47,626 bases of DNA from Marinomonas communis (GTDB taxonomy: Bacteria; Pseudomonadota; Gammaproteobacteria; Pseudomonadales; Marinomonadaceae), in assembly GCF_004363305.1 (NCBI RefSeq), contig NZ_SNZA01000007.1:108838-156463 (forward strand), written 5' to 3'. Within the stretch, counting starts at the first letter, position 1. Each line of letters opens with the position of its first letter. The notes beneath the pieces were generated by a model. The model was given only the letters and a program-made list of their open reading frames with translations, did not search any database and was not told where the DNA came from. Positions 9,371-18,502 of the stretch are shown here, piece by piece. The position numbers were made by a program, and so were the translations under genes.

Positions 9371-9402
9371 GTTGGTGTATTGTCACTGCGCAATACACCA
9401 AC
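9371..9402. terminator. Hairpin between convergent genes
   Basis: A perfect 12-bp stem (GTTGGTGTATTG / CAATACACCAAC) with an 8-nt loop, 9 bp after the DUF501 stop codon. It lacks a long T run on either strand, so termination may be partly factor-dependent. Confidence 0.6.
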
Positions 9403-9416
9403 CAAAACCTTAATCA

Positions 9417-9701
9417 TTACCCCTTCAAGAAAGCCTTTAGCTCATCAGCACTTTTTACTTTCGCCAGACCTTCACGAATTTTATTGAATGCACTCGCTGC
9501 CACAACTGGGCGCTGAGCATAAGTTGTTAGGGCTCCGCCCGTCCAACCCGCCATTTTTAGCGCTTCTTTTTTAAAAGCATTACCAGATACCCCATGGCCA
9601 CCTAGCGCTAACAGCTCATCTTCAATATCCAAGTAACTTGGGCGCTCGCCACCAAACTTCATAAAATCATCTTGATGCACTTCTGCGTATTGTTTAGCCA
9701 T
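9417..9701 (-). CDS. Hypothetical protein, 94 aa
   Basis: Not recognised. A soluble, mixed-charge protein (MAKQYAEVHQDDFMKFG...) with a Gly-rich middle (ALGGHGVSGNAF) and a C-terminal helix. The ATG at 9701 has AAGGA 8 nt upstream and is preferred over the TTG one codon earlier. It has no signal peptide or membrane segment. It is convergent with the DUF501 gene and monocistronic. Good coding appearance and ribosome-binding site, no functional clue. Confidence 0.75.
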   Translation of the reverse strand: MAKQYAEVHQDDFMKFGGERPSYLDIEDELLALGGHGVSGNAFKKEALKMAGWTGGALTTYAQRPVVAASAFNKIREGLAKVKSADELKAFLKG

Positions 9702-9885
9702 CAATAAAATCCTTCAATATTTGCTCGTATCAGTATTAAAAGTTAGCCAGTTACGACCACAAGCTCAAGCAAATATGCGTTTAAAAACGTAACTTAACGT
9801 TTTGAACACCACTTTGCTCGCCTCCATTTCATAACATACTGTAAGATTGCACTTTAAGGCTATGACTATTTGCAAGGAGCAGACA

Positions 9886-10650
9886 TTGGAATGGTTTTCA
9901 GATTTGCCACTGTGGGCACTCTTTGCATTGATACTTACTGCTTTTATCGCTGGGATCATTGATGCTTTGGCAGGTGGCGGAGGCCTCATCACCGTTCCAG
10001 TCTTAATTGCAGTTGGCATACCCCCCGTTGAAGCTCTTGCCACTAATAAGCTTCAAGGCTGCGCCGGCACACTTTCCGCCTCATATCATTTCATTAAAAC
10101 AAGGCAGGTATCCCTGCACGATATGCGCCTCGCTATTCTCATGACAGCACTAGGCAGTTTGTCAGGTACATTATTGGTCTCTTATATCGATGGCAGCGCA
10201 CTCATTAAAATCATTCCAGCTGTGCTGATTTTTGTTGCGGCATTCTTTTTTGCATTACCCAAACTTCAACCTTGGATCGCCAAGCTTGTACGCATCGATA
10301 TGCTTTATTTTGCTGTATTTGCTGGTTTTAGTATTGGTTTTTACGATGGTCTCATTGGCCCAGGGACAGGGGCATTCTTTTCGACCGCCTTCATCTGCCT
10401 CATGGGCTACTCCTTAATTGCGGCAACCGCCCACACCAAAGTGCTAAACGCTACCAGCAATGTCGCATCACTGATTGTTTTTAGCTTCAGTGGGCATGTG
10501 CTTTGGGGAGTAGGGATCGCAATGGGAGCCGGCCAATGGTTTGGCGCTCAGATAGGGTCACGATTAGTGATCACCAGAGGCAACACGTTAATTAGGCCGC
10601 TGGTGATTGTTATGTGTATTGCATTGTCCATCAAGCTACTGCTGTCATGA
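9886..10650 (+). CDS. TSUP family transporter (TauE/SafE)
   Basis: A 254-aa membrane protein with about eight hydrophobic segments. The family hallmark is two repeated half-motifs: GIIDALAGGGGLITVPVL near the N-terminus and GFYDGLIGPGTGAFF in the second half. TSUP proteins export or import sulfite, sulfoacetate and similar organosulfur anions. I chose the TTG at 9886 because GGAG lies 6 nt upstream; the frame extends to another TTG at 9847 with no ribosome-binding site. The 3' end overlaps the convergent LysR gene by 6 bp. The substrate is not predictable. Confidence 0.87.
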   Translation: MEWFSDLPLWALFALILTAFIAGIIDALAGGGGLITVPVLIAVGIPPVEALATNKLQGCAGTLSASYHFIKTRQVSLHDMRLAILMTALGSLSGTLLVSYIDGSALIKIIPAVLIFVAAFFFALPKLQPWIAKLVRIDMLYFAVFAGFSIGFYDGLIGPGTGAFFSTAFICLMGYSLIAATAHTKVLNATSNVASLIVFSFSGHVLWGVGIAMGAGQWFGAQIGSRLVITRGNTLIRPLVIVMCIALSIKLLLS

Positions 10651-11565
10651 CAAAGACTCTTCTATAGAGTACAAGCGACACTCATCAATCAACCAGCTCA
10701 GCACTTGTTGAATAGGCTCTCTGTCTCGAAACTCATTAGGACACGCAAATAAATACACATGACCATTATCGTAAACCTGATCGAATGGCTTCAATAAACG
10801 CCCTTCTCTAATATCATCCATCACAAGAGGCGTCCGCCCTAGAGCAACCCCTTGCCCAGACAATGCCGCTTGAACGGCCAAATCTCCACGGTTAAAGCTC
10901 ATTGCACGACTCGGACGTGCACCTTTGACTTTCGCCATGGCCAACCATGCCTCCCACTCTGCATAAGGGCTAAAGAAGCGCCACTCTGAATCATCATTAA
11001 TAAGTGGTACTCGAACCAAATCTTGAGGAGACGTTAGGGCATTCTGTTCTGCAAAAAGCGGACTACAGACAGGAAACACCCGATCCGTAAGCAGCGGCAC
11101 ACTGTAAGCACTTCCAGAATGTAAATGACTGTGGACAATGGCTGCATCAATTCTATCTCGAGTGAAATTCACCTCACGATCATTTGCTTGAATACGCAGC
11201 TGAAGGCTAGGATGGCGCTCCTGTAATCGACCCAAGCGTGGCATTAACCAGCGTGTTGCAAAAGACGGCATCACAGACAAGGTTATAATATTTGAATCTC
11301 GCTCCTCTCTTAACTCTTCAATCAGACCATCTAGATCTGAAAACATATGTCTAAGATGCATGGCCAGACGAGCCCCCATAGGCGTCAGTTCCAAGCGTCG
11401 ATGAAAACGTACAAACAAAGTAAAACCTAGCCGCTGCTCGAGTAAGCGAATCTGCTGGCTAACCGCTCCTTGGGTTAAAAATAGCTCTTGTGCAGCTTTG
11501 GTAAAGCTTAAATGCTTAGCAGCCACAACAAACGTATGCAGAAAAGGAAGAGAGGCTTTATTCAT
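10645..11565 (-). CDS. LysR-family regulator, GcvA-like
   Basis: A 306-aa transcription factor. The N-terminal winged helix-turn-helix (LSFTKAAQELFLTQGAVSQQIRLLE, about residues 19-43) is followed by a periplasmic-binding-protein-like effector domain beginning SVMPSFATRWLMPRL. That segment and the general pattern (SQGVALGRTPLV near 235) are close to the GcvA group, which controls glycine cleavage and related genes. Assignment as true GcvA is uncertain because no gcv genes are in the window. A candidate small RNA is transcribed divergently from its upstream region, the arrangement seen for gcvA/gcvB. Confidence 0.88.
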   Translation of the reverse strand: MNKASLPFLHTFVVAAKHLSFTKAAQELFLTQGAVSQQIRLLEQRLGFTLFVRFHRRLELTPMGARLAMHLRHMFSDLDGLIEELREERDSNIITLSVMPSFATRWLMPRLGRLQERHPSLQLRIQANDREVNFTRDRIDAAIVHSHLHSGSAYSVPLLTDRVFPVCSPLFAEQNALTSPQDLVRVPLINDDSEWRFFSPYAEWEAWLAMAKVKGARPSRAMSFNRGDLAVQAALSGQGVALGRTPLVMDDIREGRLLKPFDQVYDNGHVYLFACPNEFRDREPIQQVLSWLIDECRLYSIEESLS

Positions 11566-11613
11566 AGGTTTTTAGCATTAGATAATTTAATCCAAAACAC
11601 AAGTTTATATCGT

Positions 11614-11641
11614 TTGTCGTGCAACGCTCAATAGCTAGAAT
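11614..11641 (+). promoter_or_regulatory. Promoter of the candidate small RNA
   Basis: -35 TTGTCG (11614-11619) and -10 TAGAAT (11636-11641) with a 16-nt spacer, pointing away from the LysR gene. An ATTAG/CTAAT element, the core GcvA site in E. coli, lies at 11577-11581. Transcription would begin near 11648. Confidence 0.45.
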
Positions 11642-11647
11642 AAGCAC

Positions 11648-11807
11648 CATGTTTTGGTAGTACTGCTTCCTTAACCTGGCATCAATCATGATTGGATGCC
11701 AACCTCTAATGCATGCCCCCACAGCCATGCATTAGTCGTGATGTTGGTGAGCGCCACATCACATCAACTGCTAGTTACATTTATCGGGCCTTGTGCCCGA
11801 TTTTTTT
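11648..11807 (+). ncRNA. Candidate GcvB-like small RNA
   Basis: About 160 nt with no ORF but four successive stem-loops: GGCAT...ATGCC (11678-11700), CTAATGCATG/CATGCATTAG (11705-11734, perfect 10 bp), TGATGT/ACATCA around 11740-11762, and an intrinsic terminator ATCGGGC/GCCCGAT plus T7 (11783-11807). A GU-rich stretch, GTGATGTTGGTGAG, resembles the R1 seed region of GcvB, which represses amino acid and peptide transporters with Hfq. Position (divergent from a GcvA-like LysR gene), size and terminator fit GcvB; overall sequence identity to the E. coli RNA is low by eye, so the family call is an inference. Confidence 0.5.
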
Positions 11808-11860
11808 GTCTAAACTTAGCTAGACACTCAAGACAAACAAAAACGCATTATTTTTAGGCA

Positions 11861-11887
11861 AAAAAAACGGCGACCCGAAGGTCGCCG
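11861..11887 (-). terminator. Terminator of the gap gene
   Basis: On the minus strand CGGCGACC/GGTCGCCG forms an 8-bp stem with a TTCG tetraloop, followed by a T7 run. It lies 33 bp past the gap stop codon. Confidence 0.93.
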
Positions 11888-11919
11888 AACTAACACACAT
11901 GCTTAAATGTGTCCGGTCA

Positions 11920-13290
11920 TTACGCCGCTGCAGTCTCTACAGCGTTGCTATCAGCCAGTGCCATCTGCGCTAATTTTTCCATTAGACGCACGACTTGGCA
12001 GCTGTAGCCATATTCGTTGTCGTACCAAACGTAAAGAGTCGCTTGGTTACCACGTACTTTTGTTGATAGGGAGTCCAAAATACCTGCTTGCTCACTACCG
12101 ATGAAGTCAGAGCTTACCGCATCAGCTTCTGCGCTGAAGCCAATTTGGCCAGCTAACGCAGCGCTTGCAGAGGCTTTCTTCAGTACTTCGTTAATTTCTT
12201 CAACTGACGTTTCCGCTTTCAAGTTCAAACTTAGAACCGCGATAGAGACGTTGATAACAGGAACACGAATCGCACTGCCACTTAGCTTGCCTTCAAGAGA
12301 AGGAATCGCTTTAGAAACCGCTTTCGCTGCGCCCGTTTCTGTCATTACCATGTTCATGGCTGCAGCACGACCACGACGATCGCCTTTATGAACATTATCG
12401 ATTAGGTTCTGATCATTCGTGTATGCGTGTACTGTTTCAACGTGACCAGATTCGATACCGTATTTCTCTTCAAGAACAGAAAGAATCGGAGTGATCGCAT
12501 TCGTTGTACAAGACGCTGCCGAAAGGATTTGATCGCTTGACTCAATATCCGAATCGTTAACGCCAAACACAATATTCTTCATTTGCTTACCTGGCGCTGT
12601 CAAAACAACACGGTCAATACCTGGACGAGCTAGATGGACACTCAGTCCATCATGATCACGCCAGCGACCAGTGTTATCTACTAGCAAAGCATTGTTGATG
12701 CCGTAGACAGTGTAATCCACTTCACTTGGGTCAGATGAGTAAATAATCTTGACTGGCTGGCCGTTGATAATCAGTTGCTCATTCTCAGCATCTGCTTTAA
12801 CAACACCTTCGTAAGTACCGTGAACAGAATCGAACTTAAGCAGACTAGCGCGTTTAGCCAAGTCATTATCACCAGCTTTTCGAACAACGATAGCAGCCAA
12901 ATTCATACCTGGAGTGGTATGACCAAGCGTACACATGCGACGTGCAAGCAAGCGACCAATACGACCGAAACCGTATAAAACAACCGGTGTTGTAGAACCC
13001 GCTTGAGCAAAGCTTGCTAGCGATGCGATGTCCGCATCAGCCAATGCTTCTTCAAGCTCAACAACTGCATTAGATGTTTTGTTTGCGATCAATTGTTCTA
13101 ACACTTGATACACACGAGCTAGGTCTACTGCTGGATATTGATCAAACAGTGCTACCAGTCCAGTAACAGAATCTGACATCAAAGTTTGTCCAGCAAGCTG
13201 AACTTTAACTGACTGCTCACGACCTAGCTTACCCAATAGCGGAATCATTGATTCAACTTTGGAAACCGTTTCAAACCAAGTGTTTGTCAT
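11920..13290 (-). CDS. gap: Glyceraldehyde-3-phosphate dehydrogenase, N-terminally extended
   Basis: A 456-aa GAPDH, about 120 residues longer than the glycolytic enzyme. Residues 1-100 form a helical extension. The Rossmann motif is GFGRIGR (107-113), the catalytic cysteine C261 in SCTTNA, and the C-terminal signature WYDNEYGYS is present. Long-form enzymes of this kind occur in Pseudomonas and other marine gammaproteobacteria and are thought to favour gluconeogenesis. The second beta strand reads AAIVVRKAG, lacking the Asp that selects NAD in glycolytic GapA, so NADP use is possible. GGGGGC 6 nt before the ATG is a good ribosome-binding site. It has its own terminator. Confidence 0.9.
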   Translation of the reverse strand: MTNTWFETVSKVESMIPLLGKLGREQSVKVQLAGQTLMSDSVTGLVALFDQYPAVDLARVYQVLEQLIANKTSNAVVELEEALADADIASLASFAQAGSTTPVVLYGFGRIGRLLARRMCTLGHTTPGMNLAAIVVRKAGDNDLAKRASLLKFDSVHGTYEGVVKADAENEQLIINGQPVKIIYSSDPSEVDYTVYGINNALLVDNTGRWRDHDGLSVHLARPGIDRVVLTAPGKQMKNIVFGVNDSDIESSDQILSAASCTTNAITPILSVLEEKYGIESGHVETVHAYTNDQNLIDNVHKGDRRGRAAAMNMVMTETGAAKAVSKAIPSLEGKLSGSAIRVPVINVSIAVLSLNLKAETSVEEINEVLKKASASAALAGQIGFSAEADAVSSDFIGSEQAGILDSLSTKVRGNQATLYVWYDNEYGYSCQVVRLMEKLAQMALADSNAVETAAA

Positions 13291-13555
13291 TTATCTGCCC
13301 CCGAGAAATACAAACGTTTTGCGACAATTTGGGCGCAGTCTACCCATTCATCGAGGCAAAAACAAATTGTAACAAGGCAACAAAAAACCTTTAAAAACGG
13401 TACTTTAGAGCATTATTTTATGAAAACAACGTAAGAATAAGAGGTGCGTAAATAAATAACGACATTATGATGATTGCAGTAAAATCACGGCACTTTTTCT
13501 AATAAAGTTACGTAATTTCACTACAGAAAAAGAAGGAAACTTTCTTAATTTTTTT

Positions 13556-13888
13556 TTATAAATAACGTTTTCTCTCGGCGATAATCCCCAGCAAGCTGAA
13601 ACAAACCAAAACTAAAGCCGGTCGCCACACAGGATCCGTCATACTTAACACTCGGTAAATAAAGGGCTGTCCCCAGAGCGTAAGCAGGCCATAACCAAAA
13701 GTACACATCAGAACAAAGGCAGCAATACGCGCCACAAACCACCAGCTCGCCACAGAGCGCTTTAAGGTCCGATTAAGCCAATCACCCAAGATCACCAAAC
13801 TGGTGGCCATAAGAGCCAATGCAATATCAGAAAGGTAAGGCTGCATCAGGCGAACAAACACCATGTTAATGTCTTGTAGAATACCCAT
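13556..13888 (-). CDS. DUF3392 family membrane protein
   Basis: A 110-aa protein with three predicted membrane helices (about 20-38, 48-70, 85-103). The segment NRTLKRSVASWWFVARIAAF between helices 1 and 2 matches the DUF3392 pattern found in marine gammaproteobacteria. The function is unknown. It starts 4 bp after the stop codon of the periplasmic protein gene upstream, so the two are an operon. A T-rich tract follows the stop codon. Confidence 0.8.
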   Translation of the reverse strand: MGILQDINMVFVRLMQPYLSDIALALMATSLVILGDWLNRTLKRSVASWWFVARIAAFVLMCTFGYGLLTLWGQPFIYRVLSMTDPVWRPALVLVCFSLLGIIAERKRYL

Positions 13889-13892
13889 AGAG

Positions 13893-14471
13893 TTATTGGC
13901 TCCTACGTAGCAAAGCCTCGACGTCTATACGACCTGAAGCCGAAGCACGTCTTGGAACGCGGTCAATGTAGCTCACTGATACATCAAAGGTAGTATTACG
14001 CAACTCAATCTCAGTACCATCTGACAGCATCCATCGAGCACGCCCATAACCATCACGCACAAAACCAATTGATGGAGGACCGTATTTTCCTTCCAACAAG
14101 TGACCAAGTTTAGCGCGTAGCTCTGCACTCTCAACAACACCAGACATCGTGGCTCGCTCAACATATTGGTAACGGTTATAAATAACTGTTAGCTCTTTGA
14201 TACCTAAAATACCAGACGCACCGAGACTATAGTTGGCAATGCCTTCTCGGTAGGAAGGGTAAGGCTCTAAACCAATTTTTGCCAAATGCTCTTCAAACTT
14301 TTCTTTCGATAAATCGTTAAACGGTATACCAAATAGTTCCGCCCCTGAAGAGTAGACCACTGGCTCATCTATTGGCTCAGATGCCTCTGGCTCATCATTT
14401 GCCGAAGCAGGAGCAGATAGCAACAAGGTCAGTAAAATCAAAGAGAATGTGTTTAAGCATTTATTCCACAT
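13893..14471 (-). CDS. Hypothetical periplasmic protein
   Basis: A 192-aa protein from the ATG at 14471, giving a textbook signal peptide (MWNKCLNTF, a hydrophobic core, then SAPASA). In-frame ATG at 14489 and GTG at 14525 would only lengthen the n-region, and no ribosome-binding site clearly decides. The mature protein has an acidic Pro/Glu linker, then a domain with GIPFNDLSKEKFEEHL and a GKYGPPS turn followed by alternating strands, reminiscent of small periplasmic domains that measure ligand or partner surfaces. I do not recognise a family. It forms an operon with the DUF3392 gene and diverges from uridine kinase. Confidence 0.72.
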   Translation of the reverse strand: MWNKCLNTFSLILLTLLLSAPASANDEPEASEPIDEPVVYSSGAELFGIPFNDLSKEKFEEHLAKIGLEPYPSYREGIANYSLGASGILGIKELTVIYNRYQYVERATMSGVVESAELRAKLGHLLEGKYGPPSIGFVRDGYGRARWMLSDGTEIELRNTTFDVSVSYIDRVPRRASASGRIDVEALLRRSQ

Positions 14472-14596
14472 GAAAATCTCAATCTTCATTATGTTAACCA
14501 ATAAGTCAGGAAGCGATTTTAACACTTCTCTGTTAAACTAAAGCCTAATTCTTCCACTCAGCAATGCAAATTCATTTTTCTATTTTGAGGTAGCCC

Positions 14597-15193
14597 ATGG
14601 CACTCGTAATCGGCATCACCGGTATTTCAGGTAGCGGTAAAAGCCGCCTATGCTCACTGTTAGCAGAAGGCTTAGGAGATAAGTTGACCGTTATTTGTCA
14701 GGATAGTTTCTACAAAGGCTGCGGCAACATCGACCCGGACGTCTACAATTTCGATGATTTAAACTCGCTAGATTTAGAAAGCATCACCCTAGCCATCCAT
14801 AACTGTAAAAACCAACAACAGCCAAATGAGATCCCCGTTTACGATCATTCGCAACACAAACGAGTCGGCTATCGTAATCTGGAGCCTTCCAAAGTGGTAT
14901 TGGTTGAAGGCCATATGATGTTCCAAGACCCTGGCATCCGCGATGCTGTGGACTACTTGCTTTATGTGGATACAGATATGGACATAGCCATTGTACGTCG
15001 CCTAAAGCGCGATATTGCGGAACGTGGGCGTAATGTTAATGAGGTAACTAGCCGCTACATGCGACACGTACGCCAAGCCTCTCTTAAAACCATTGAGATT
15101 CGCAATAAAGCAGATTTCATCATCCCTAACAATAATAGCTTTACCAACGCCGCCAATCTGCTGCGTCAATATATTGAACATCTACTAAAATAA
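14597..15193 (+). CDS. udk: Uridine kinase family protein
   Basis: A 198-aa P-loop kinase of the uridine/cytidine kinase group, which phosphorylates uridine and cytidine in pyrimidine salvage. Walker A GISGSGKS (9-16), QDSFYKG (about 36-42, substrate segment) and VVLVEGHMMF (about 101-110, Walker B-like) are visible, with RRLKRDIAERGR as the lid. It is slightly shorter than E. coli Udk and the lid and C-terminus differ, so a related nucleoside or phosphoribulokinase-like substrate cannot be excluded. GAGG lies upstream of the ATG, and a strong terminator follows. Confidence 0.85.
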   Translation: MALVIGITGISGSGKSRLCSLLAEGLGDKLTVICQDSFYKGCGNIDPDVYNFDDLNSLDLESITLAIHNCKNQQQPNEIPVYDHSQHKRVGYRNLEPSKVVLVEGHMMFQDPGIRDAVDYLLYVDTDMDIAIVRRLKRDIAERGRNVNEVTSRYMRHVRQASLKTIEIRNKADFIIPNNNSFTNAANLLRQYIEHLLK

Positions 15194-15222
15194 CAAAGGA
15201 GCCAATTGGCTCCTTTGTTTTA
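15192..15222. terminator. Bidirectional terminator, udk / dnaJ
   Basis: A 12-bp stem AACAAAGGAGCC/GGCTCCTTTGTT with an AATT loop and a T run on the plus side; A/T flanks allow use from both convergent genes. The left arm overlaps the udk stop codon. Confidence 0.9.
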
Positions 15223-15236
15223 AATAGCGATTTGCA

Positions 15237-16367
15237 TCACTTTTTAATGTCTTCGAAGAATCGCTTCACGCCGTCAAACCAGCTTTTCTGCTTAGGTGAA
15301 TGCTCTGAGTTCTCACCCATAGTTTCCGCAAACTCTTCTAACAGTTCTTTTTGACGATCGGTTAGGTTTACAGGCGTTTCCACCACCACCTTACAAATCA
15401 GATCACCCACTGGACCACCACGAACAGGCTTCACACCTTTGTTGCGTAAACGGAACAGTTTACCTGTCTGACATTCAGGCGTGACTTTTAGACGCACACG
15501 ACCATCAAGTGTTGGCACATCGATTTCGCCACCCAACGCCGCCGTTGCAAAGCTAATTGGCACTTCACAATAAAGGTTCGCACCATCACGCTCAAATATC
15601 GCGTGAGGTTTCACCGACACCTGAACAAACAGATCGCCCGAAGGACCACCAAACGTTCCTGCTTCACCCTCGCCTGACAGACGAATACGGTCGCCGGTAT
15701 CAACACCCGCAGGGATCTTAACATTAAGCGTCTTGTACTCTTGCTTACGGCCTTGGCCATGACAAGAATTACATGGGTCAGAAATGATCTGACCTTGACC
15801 ATGACACTGAGGACACGTCTGCTGCACAGAGAAAAAGCCCTGCGACATACGAACTTGTCCAGCACCGTTACAAGTTGGACAAGTCGTTGGCTTAGTACCA
15901 GGCTTGGCACCAGAACCTTCACACTTATCACACTCTACCGCAGTTGGAATGCGAATTTTCTCTTCACAACCCCAAACTGCCTGCTCAAGATCCAGTTCCA
16001 GGGTGTAGCGTAGGTCTGATCCACGACGAGTACGGCTTTGACCACCGCCACCACCGCCGCCAAAAATATCGCCAAACACATCACCAAAGATATCGCTGAA
16101 ACCGCCAGCACCGCCGCCAAAGCCACCATGACCGCCTTGACCACTTACGCCTTCATGACCGAAACGGTCGTAGGCTGCACGCTTATCTTCTGAAGAAAGA
16201 ATTTCGTACGCCTCGGCAATCTCTTTGAATTTATCCAGCGCTTCTGGATTATCCGGGTTCTTATCCGGATGGTACTTGTTCGCTAACGAGCGGTAGGCCT
16301 TTTTAATGTCCTTTTTGTCCGCATCCTTGGCAACACCAAGTACTTCATAATAATCACGTTTACTCAT
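15237..16367 (-). CDS. dnaJ: Chaperone DnaJ
   Basis: A 376-aa Hsp40 co-chaperone that delivers substrates to DnaK and stimulates its ATPase. The J domain carries HPD (YHPDKNP, about 33-39), followed by a G/F-rich linker (about 75-115) and four CxxCxGxG zinc motifs ([32 protein letters not shown]), then the C-terminal substrate domains. Full length. It is the third gene of grpE-dnaK-dnaJ, 116 bp after dnaK, with a hairpin in the gap. Confidence 0.98.
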   Translation of the reverse strand: MSKRDYYEVLGVAKDADKKDIKKAYRSLANKYHPDKNPDNPEALDKFKEIAEAYEILSSEDKRAAYDRFGHEGVSGQGGHGGFGGGAGGFSDIFGDVFGDIFGGGGGGGQSRTRRGSDLRYTLELDLEQAVWGCEEKIRIPTAVECDKCEGSGAKPGTKPTTCPTCNGAGQVRMSQGFFSVQQTCPQCHGQGQIISDPCNSCHGQGRKQEYKTLNVKIPAGVDTGDRIRLSGEGEAGTFGGPSGDLFVQVSVKPHAIFERDGANLYCEVPISFATAALGGEIDVPTLDGRVRLKVTPECQTGKLFRLRNKGVKPVRGGPVGDLICKVVVETPVNLTDRQKELLEEFAETMGENSEHSPKQKSWFDGVKRFFEDIKK

Positions 16368-16414
16368 TGCAGGTGTTCCTGAATATGTAGAGTGAGTTCA
16401 AATCCCTAGAGACA

Positions 16415-16443
16415 GCAAAACACGGTAGCGTCCCGTGTTTTGC
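16415..16443 (-). terminator. Hairpin between dnaK and dnaJ
   Basis: An 11-bp stem GCAAAACACGG/CCGTGTTTTGC with a 7-nt loop, 40 bp past the dnaK stop codon. It lacks a long trailing T run, so it is more likely a partial terminator or mRNA-processing hairpin that sets the DnaK:DnaJ ratio. A second short hairpin, GTCCC/GGGAC, lies at 16448-16460. Confidence 0.6.
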
Positions 16444-16483
16444 ATAAGTCCCGTTGGGACGACGACTTAACTAAGCGGTTGGC

Positions 16484-18400
16484 TTATTTTTTGTCGTCTT
16501 TAACTTCTTCAAACTCAGCATCAACTGCGTCGTCTTGTTTTTGACCAGAAGCTTGTTCACCTGCTTGAGCTTCAGCAGCATCTGCTTGCTCGTACAGTTT
16601 CTGCGCTAGAGAACCAGACGCTTGAGTCAACGCATTGGTTTTCTCTTCGATCTGATTTTTATCGTTAGACTCTAGAGCAGCTTCTAGATCAGTGATTGCT
16701 TTCTCGATTGCTTCTTTTTCTTCTGCAGTCGCTTTATCGCCCGCATCAGTCAAAGTCTTGCGAGTCGCGTGAATCATGCCGTCCGCAGTGTTACGAGCTT
16801 GCACAAGCTCTTCGAACTTACGGTCTTCTTCAGCATTCGCTTCCGCATCCTGAACCATTTGCTCTACTTCTTCATCGCTTAGACCAGAAGAGGCTTTGAT
16901 CACGATAGACTGCTCTTTACCAGTCGCTTTGTCTTTCGCAGAGACACTCAAGATACCGTTGGCATCGATATCGAAGCTAACTTCGATTTGAGGCACACCG
17001 CGTGGCGCTGGTGGGATGTCAGCCAAGTCAAAACGGCCTAGAGACTTGTTCTGAGACGCTTGCTTACGCTCACCTTGTAGGGCGTGGATCGTTACAGCGT
17101 TCTGGTTGTCTTCAGCTGTTGAGAATACTTGCGACTTCTTAGTTGGGATAGTCGTGTTTTTCTCGATTAGAGTCGTCATCACACCACCCATAGTCTCGAT
17201 ACCTAGAGACAACGGCGTAACGTCTAGTAGAAGAACGTCTTTCACATCACCTGCTAGTACCGCACCTTGGATCGATGCACCGATTGCAACTGCTTCGTCT
17301 GGGTTCACGTCTTTACGAGGTGCTTTACCGAAGAACTCAGTTACTTTCGACTGTACAAGTGGCATACGAGTCTGACCACCTACTAGGATAACTTCGTCGA
17401 TGTCAGAAGCAGATAGATCTGCATCTTTCAGCGCTTGACGGCAAGGCTCTAGAGACTTAGTCACTAGATCTTCAACCAAAGACTCAAGCTTAGAACGAGT
17501 TAGCTTAACGTTAAGGTGTTTAGGACCTGTTGCATCTGCCGTGATGTAAGGTAGGTTAACTTCTGTTTGAGAAGAAGAAGATAGCTCAACCTTCGCTTTT
17601 TCACCGGCTTCTTTTAGACGTTGTAGCGCTAGTGGATCGTTGTGTAGATCGATACCAGTTTCTTTCTTGAACTCTGCAGCCAAGAATTCGATCACGCGCA
17701 TATCGAAGTCTTCACCACCTAGGAACGTATCACCGTTCGTAGACAGTACTTCGAATTGTTTCTCGCCATCAACGTCAGCAATTTCGATGATAGAGATATC
17801 GAATGTACCACCACCAAGGTCGTATACTGCTACTGTTGAATCACCAGAAGCTTTATCTAGACCGTATGCTAGTGCAGCCGCTGTTGGCTCGTTGATAATA
17901 CGTTTAACTTCAAGACCTGCGATTTTACCAGCGTCTTTCGTTGCTTGACGCTGAGAGTCGTTGAAGTAAGCAGGTACAGTAATAACTGCTTCTGTTACTT
18001 TCTCGCCTAGGAAGTCTTCTGCAGTTTTCTTCATTTTCTTAAGAACTTCTGCAGAGATTTGTGGTGGCGCTTTCTTCTCGCCTTTCACTTCTACCCAAGC
18101 ATCGCCGTTGTCAGCAGATACGATTTTGTAAGGCACCATAGAGATGTCTTTTTGTACTACGTCGTCTTGGAAACGACGACCGATCAAACGCTTAACTGCG
18201 AACAGAGTGTTCGTTGGGTTTGTAACCGCTTGACGCTTAGCTGACTGACCTACCAATGTCTCGCCATCTTCAGTAAATGCTACGATAGATGGGGTGGTGC
18301 GATCGCCTTCCGCGTTCTCGATAACGCGGGCCTTGTCTCCGTCTAGCACGGAAACACAAGAGTTAGTTGTACCTAAGTCAATACCAATGATTTTGCCCAT
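16484..18400 (-). CDS. dnaK: Chaperone DnaK (Hsp70)
   Basis: A 638-aa Hsp70. The ATPase domain begins [15 protein letters not shown] and contains the phosphate-2 motif [11 protein letters not shown] and the adenosine motif [11 protein letters not shown]. The substrate-binding domain and lid follow, ending in the EEVKDDKK tail (E. coli ends EEVKDKK). The ATG at 18400 has GGAG 8 nt upstream; the frame runs 20 codons further upstream without support. It lies 103 bp after grpE. Confidence 0.98.
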   Translation of the reverse strand: MGKIIGIDLGTTNSCVSVLDGDKARVIENAEGDRTTPSIVAFTEDGETLVGQSAKRQAVTNPTNTLFAVKRLIGRRFQDDVVQKDISMVPYKIVSADNGDAWVEVKGEKKAPPQISAEVLKKMKKTAEDFLGEKVTEAVITVPAYFNDSQRQATKDAGKIAGLEVKRIINEPTAAALAYGLDKASGDSTVAVYDLGGGTFDISIIEIADVDGEKQFEVLSTNGDTFLGGEDFDMRVIEFLAAEFKKETGIDLHNDPLALQRLKEAGEKAKVELSSSSQTEVNLPYITADATGPKHLNVKLTRSKLESLVEDLVTKSLEPCRQALKDADLSASDIDEVILVGGQTRMPLVQSKVTEFFGKAPRKDVNPDEAVAIGASIQGAVLAGDVKDVLLLDVTPLSLGIETMGGVMTTLIEKNTTIPTKKSQVFSTAEDNQNAVTIHALQGERKQASQNKSLGRFDLADIPPAPRGVPQIEVSFDIDANGILSVSAKDKATGKEQSIVIKASSGLSDEEVEQMVQDAEANAEEDRKFEELVQARNTADGMIHATRKTLTDAGDKATAEEKEAIEKAITDLEAALESNDKNQIEEKTNALTQASGSLAQKLYEQADAAEAQAGEQASGQKQDDAVDAEFEEVKDDKK

Positions 18401-18479
18401 GGTTGTATCTCCAGTAAAATTCTTTGTTCGTTTCGATAATTCTGTATTTGGGTACGGCAATTTTTATTTCAAGCACTCA

Positions 18480-18500
18480 CTGTCAAAAAAATGACAGTTT
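18480..18500 (-). terminator. Small hairpin between grpE and dnaK
   Basis: CTGTCA/TGACAG with a T-rich loop, immediately after the grpE stop codon on the minus strand. It has no trailing T run, so it is probably an attenuating or stabilising hairpin rather than a full stop. Confidence 0.4.
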
Positions 18501-18502
18501 TT

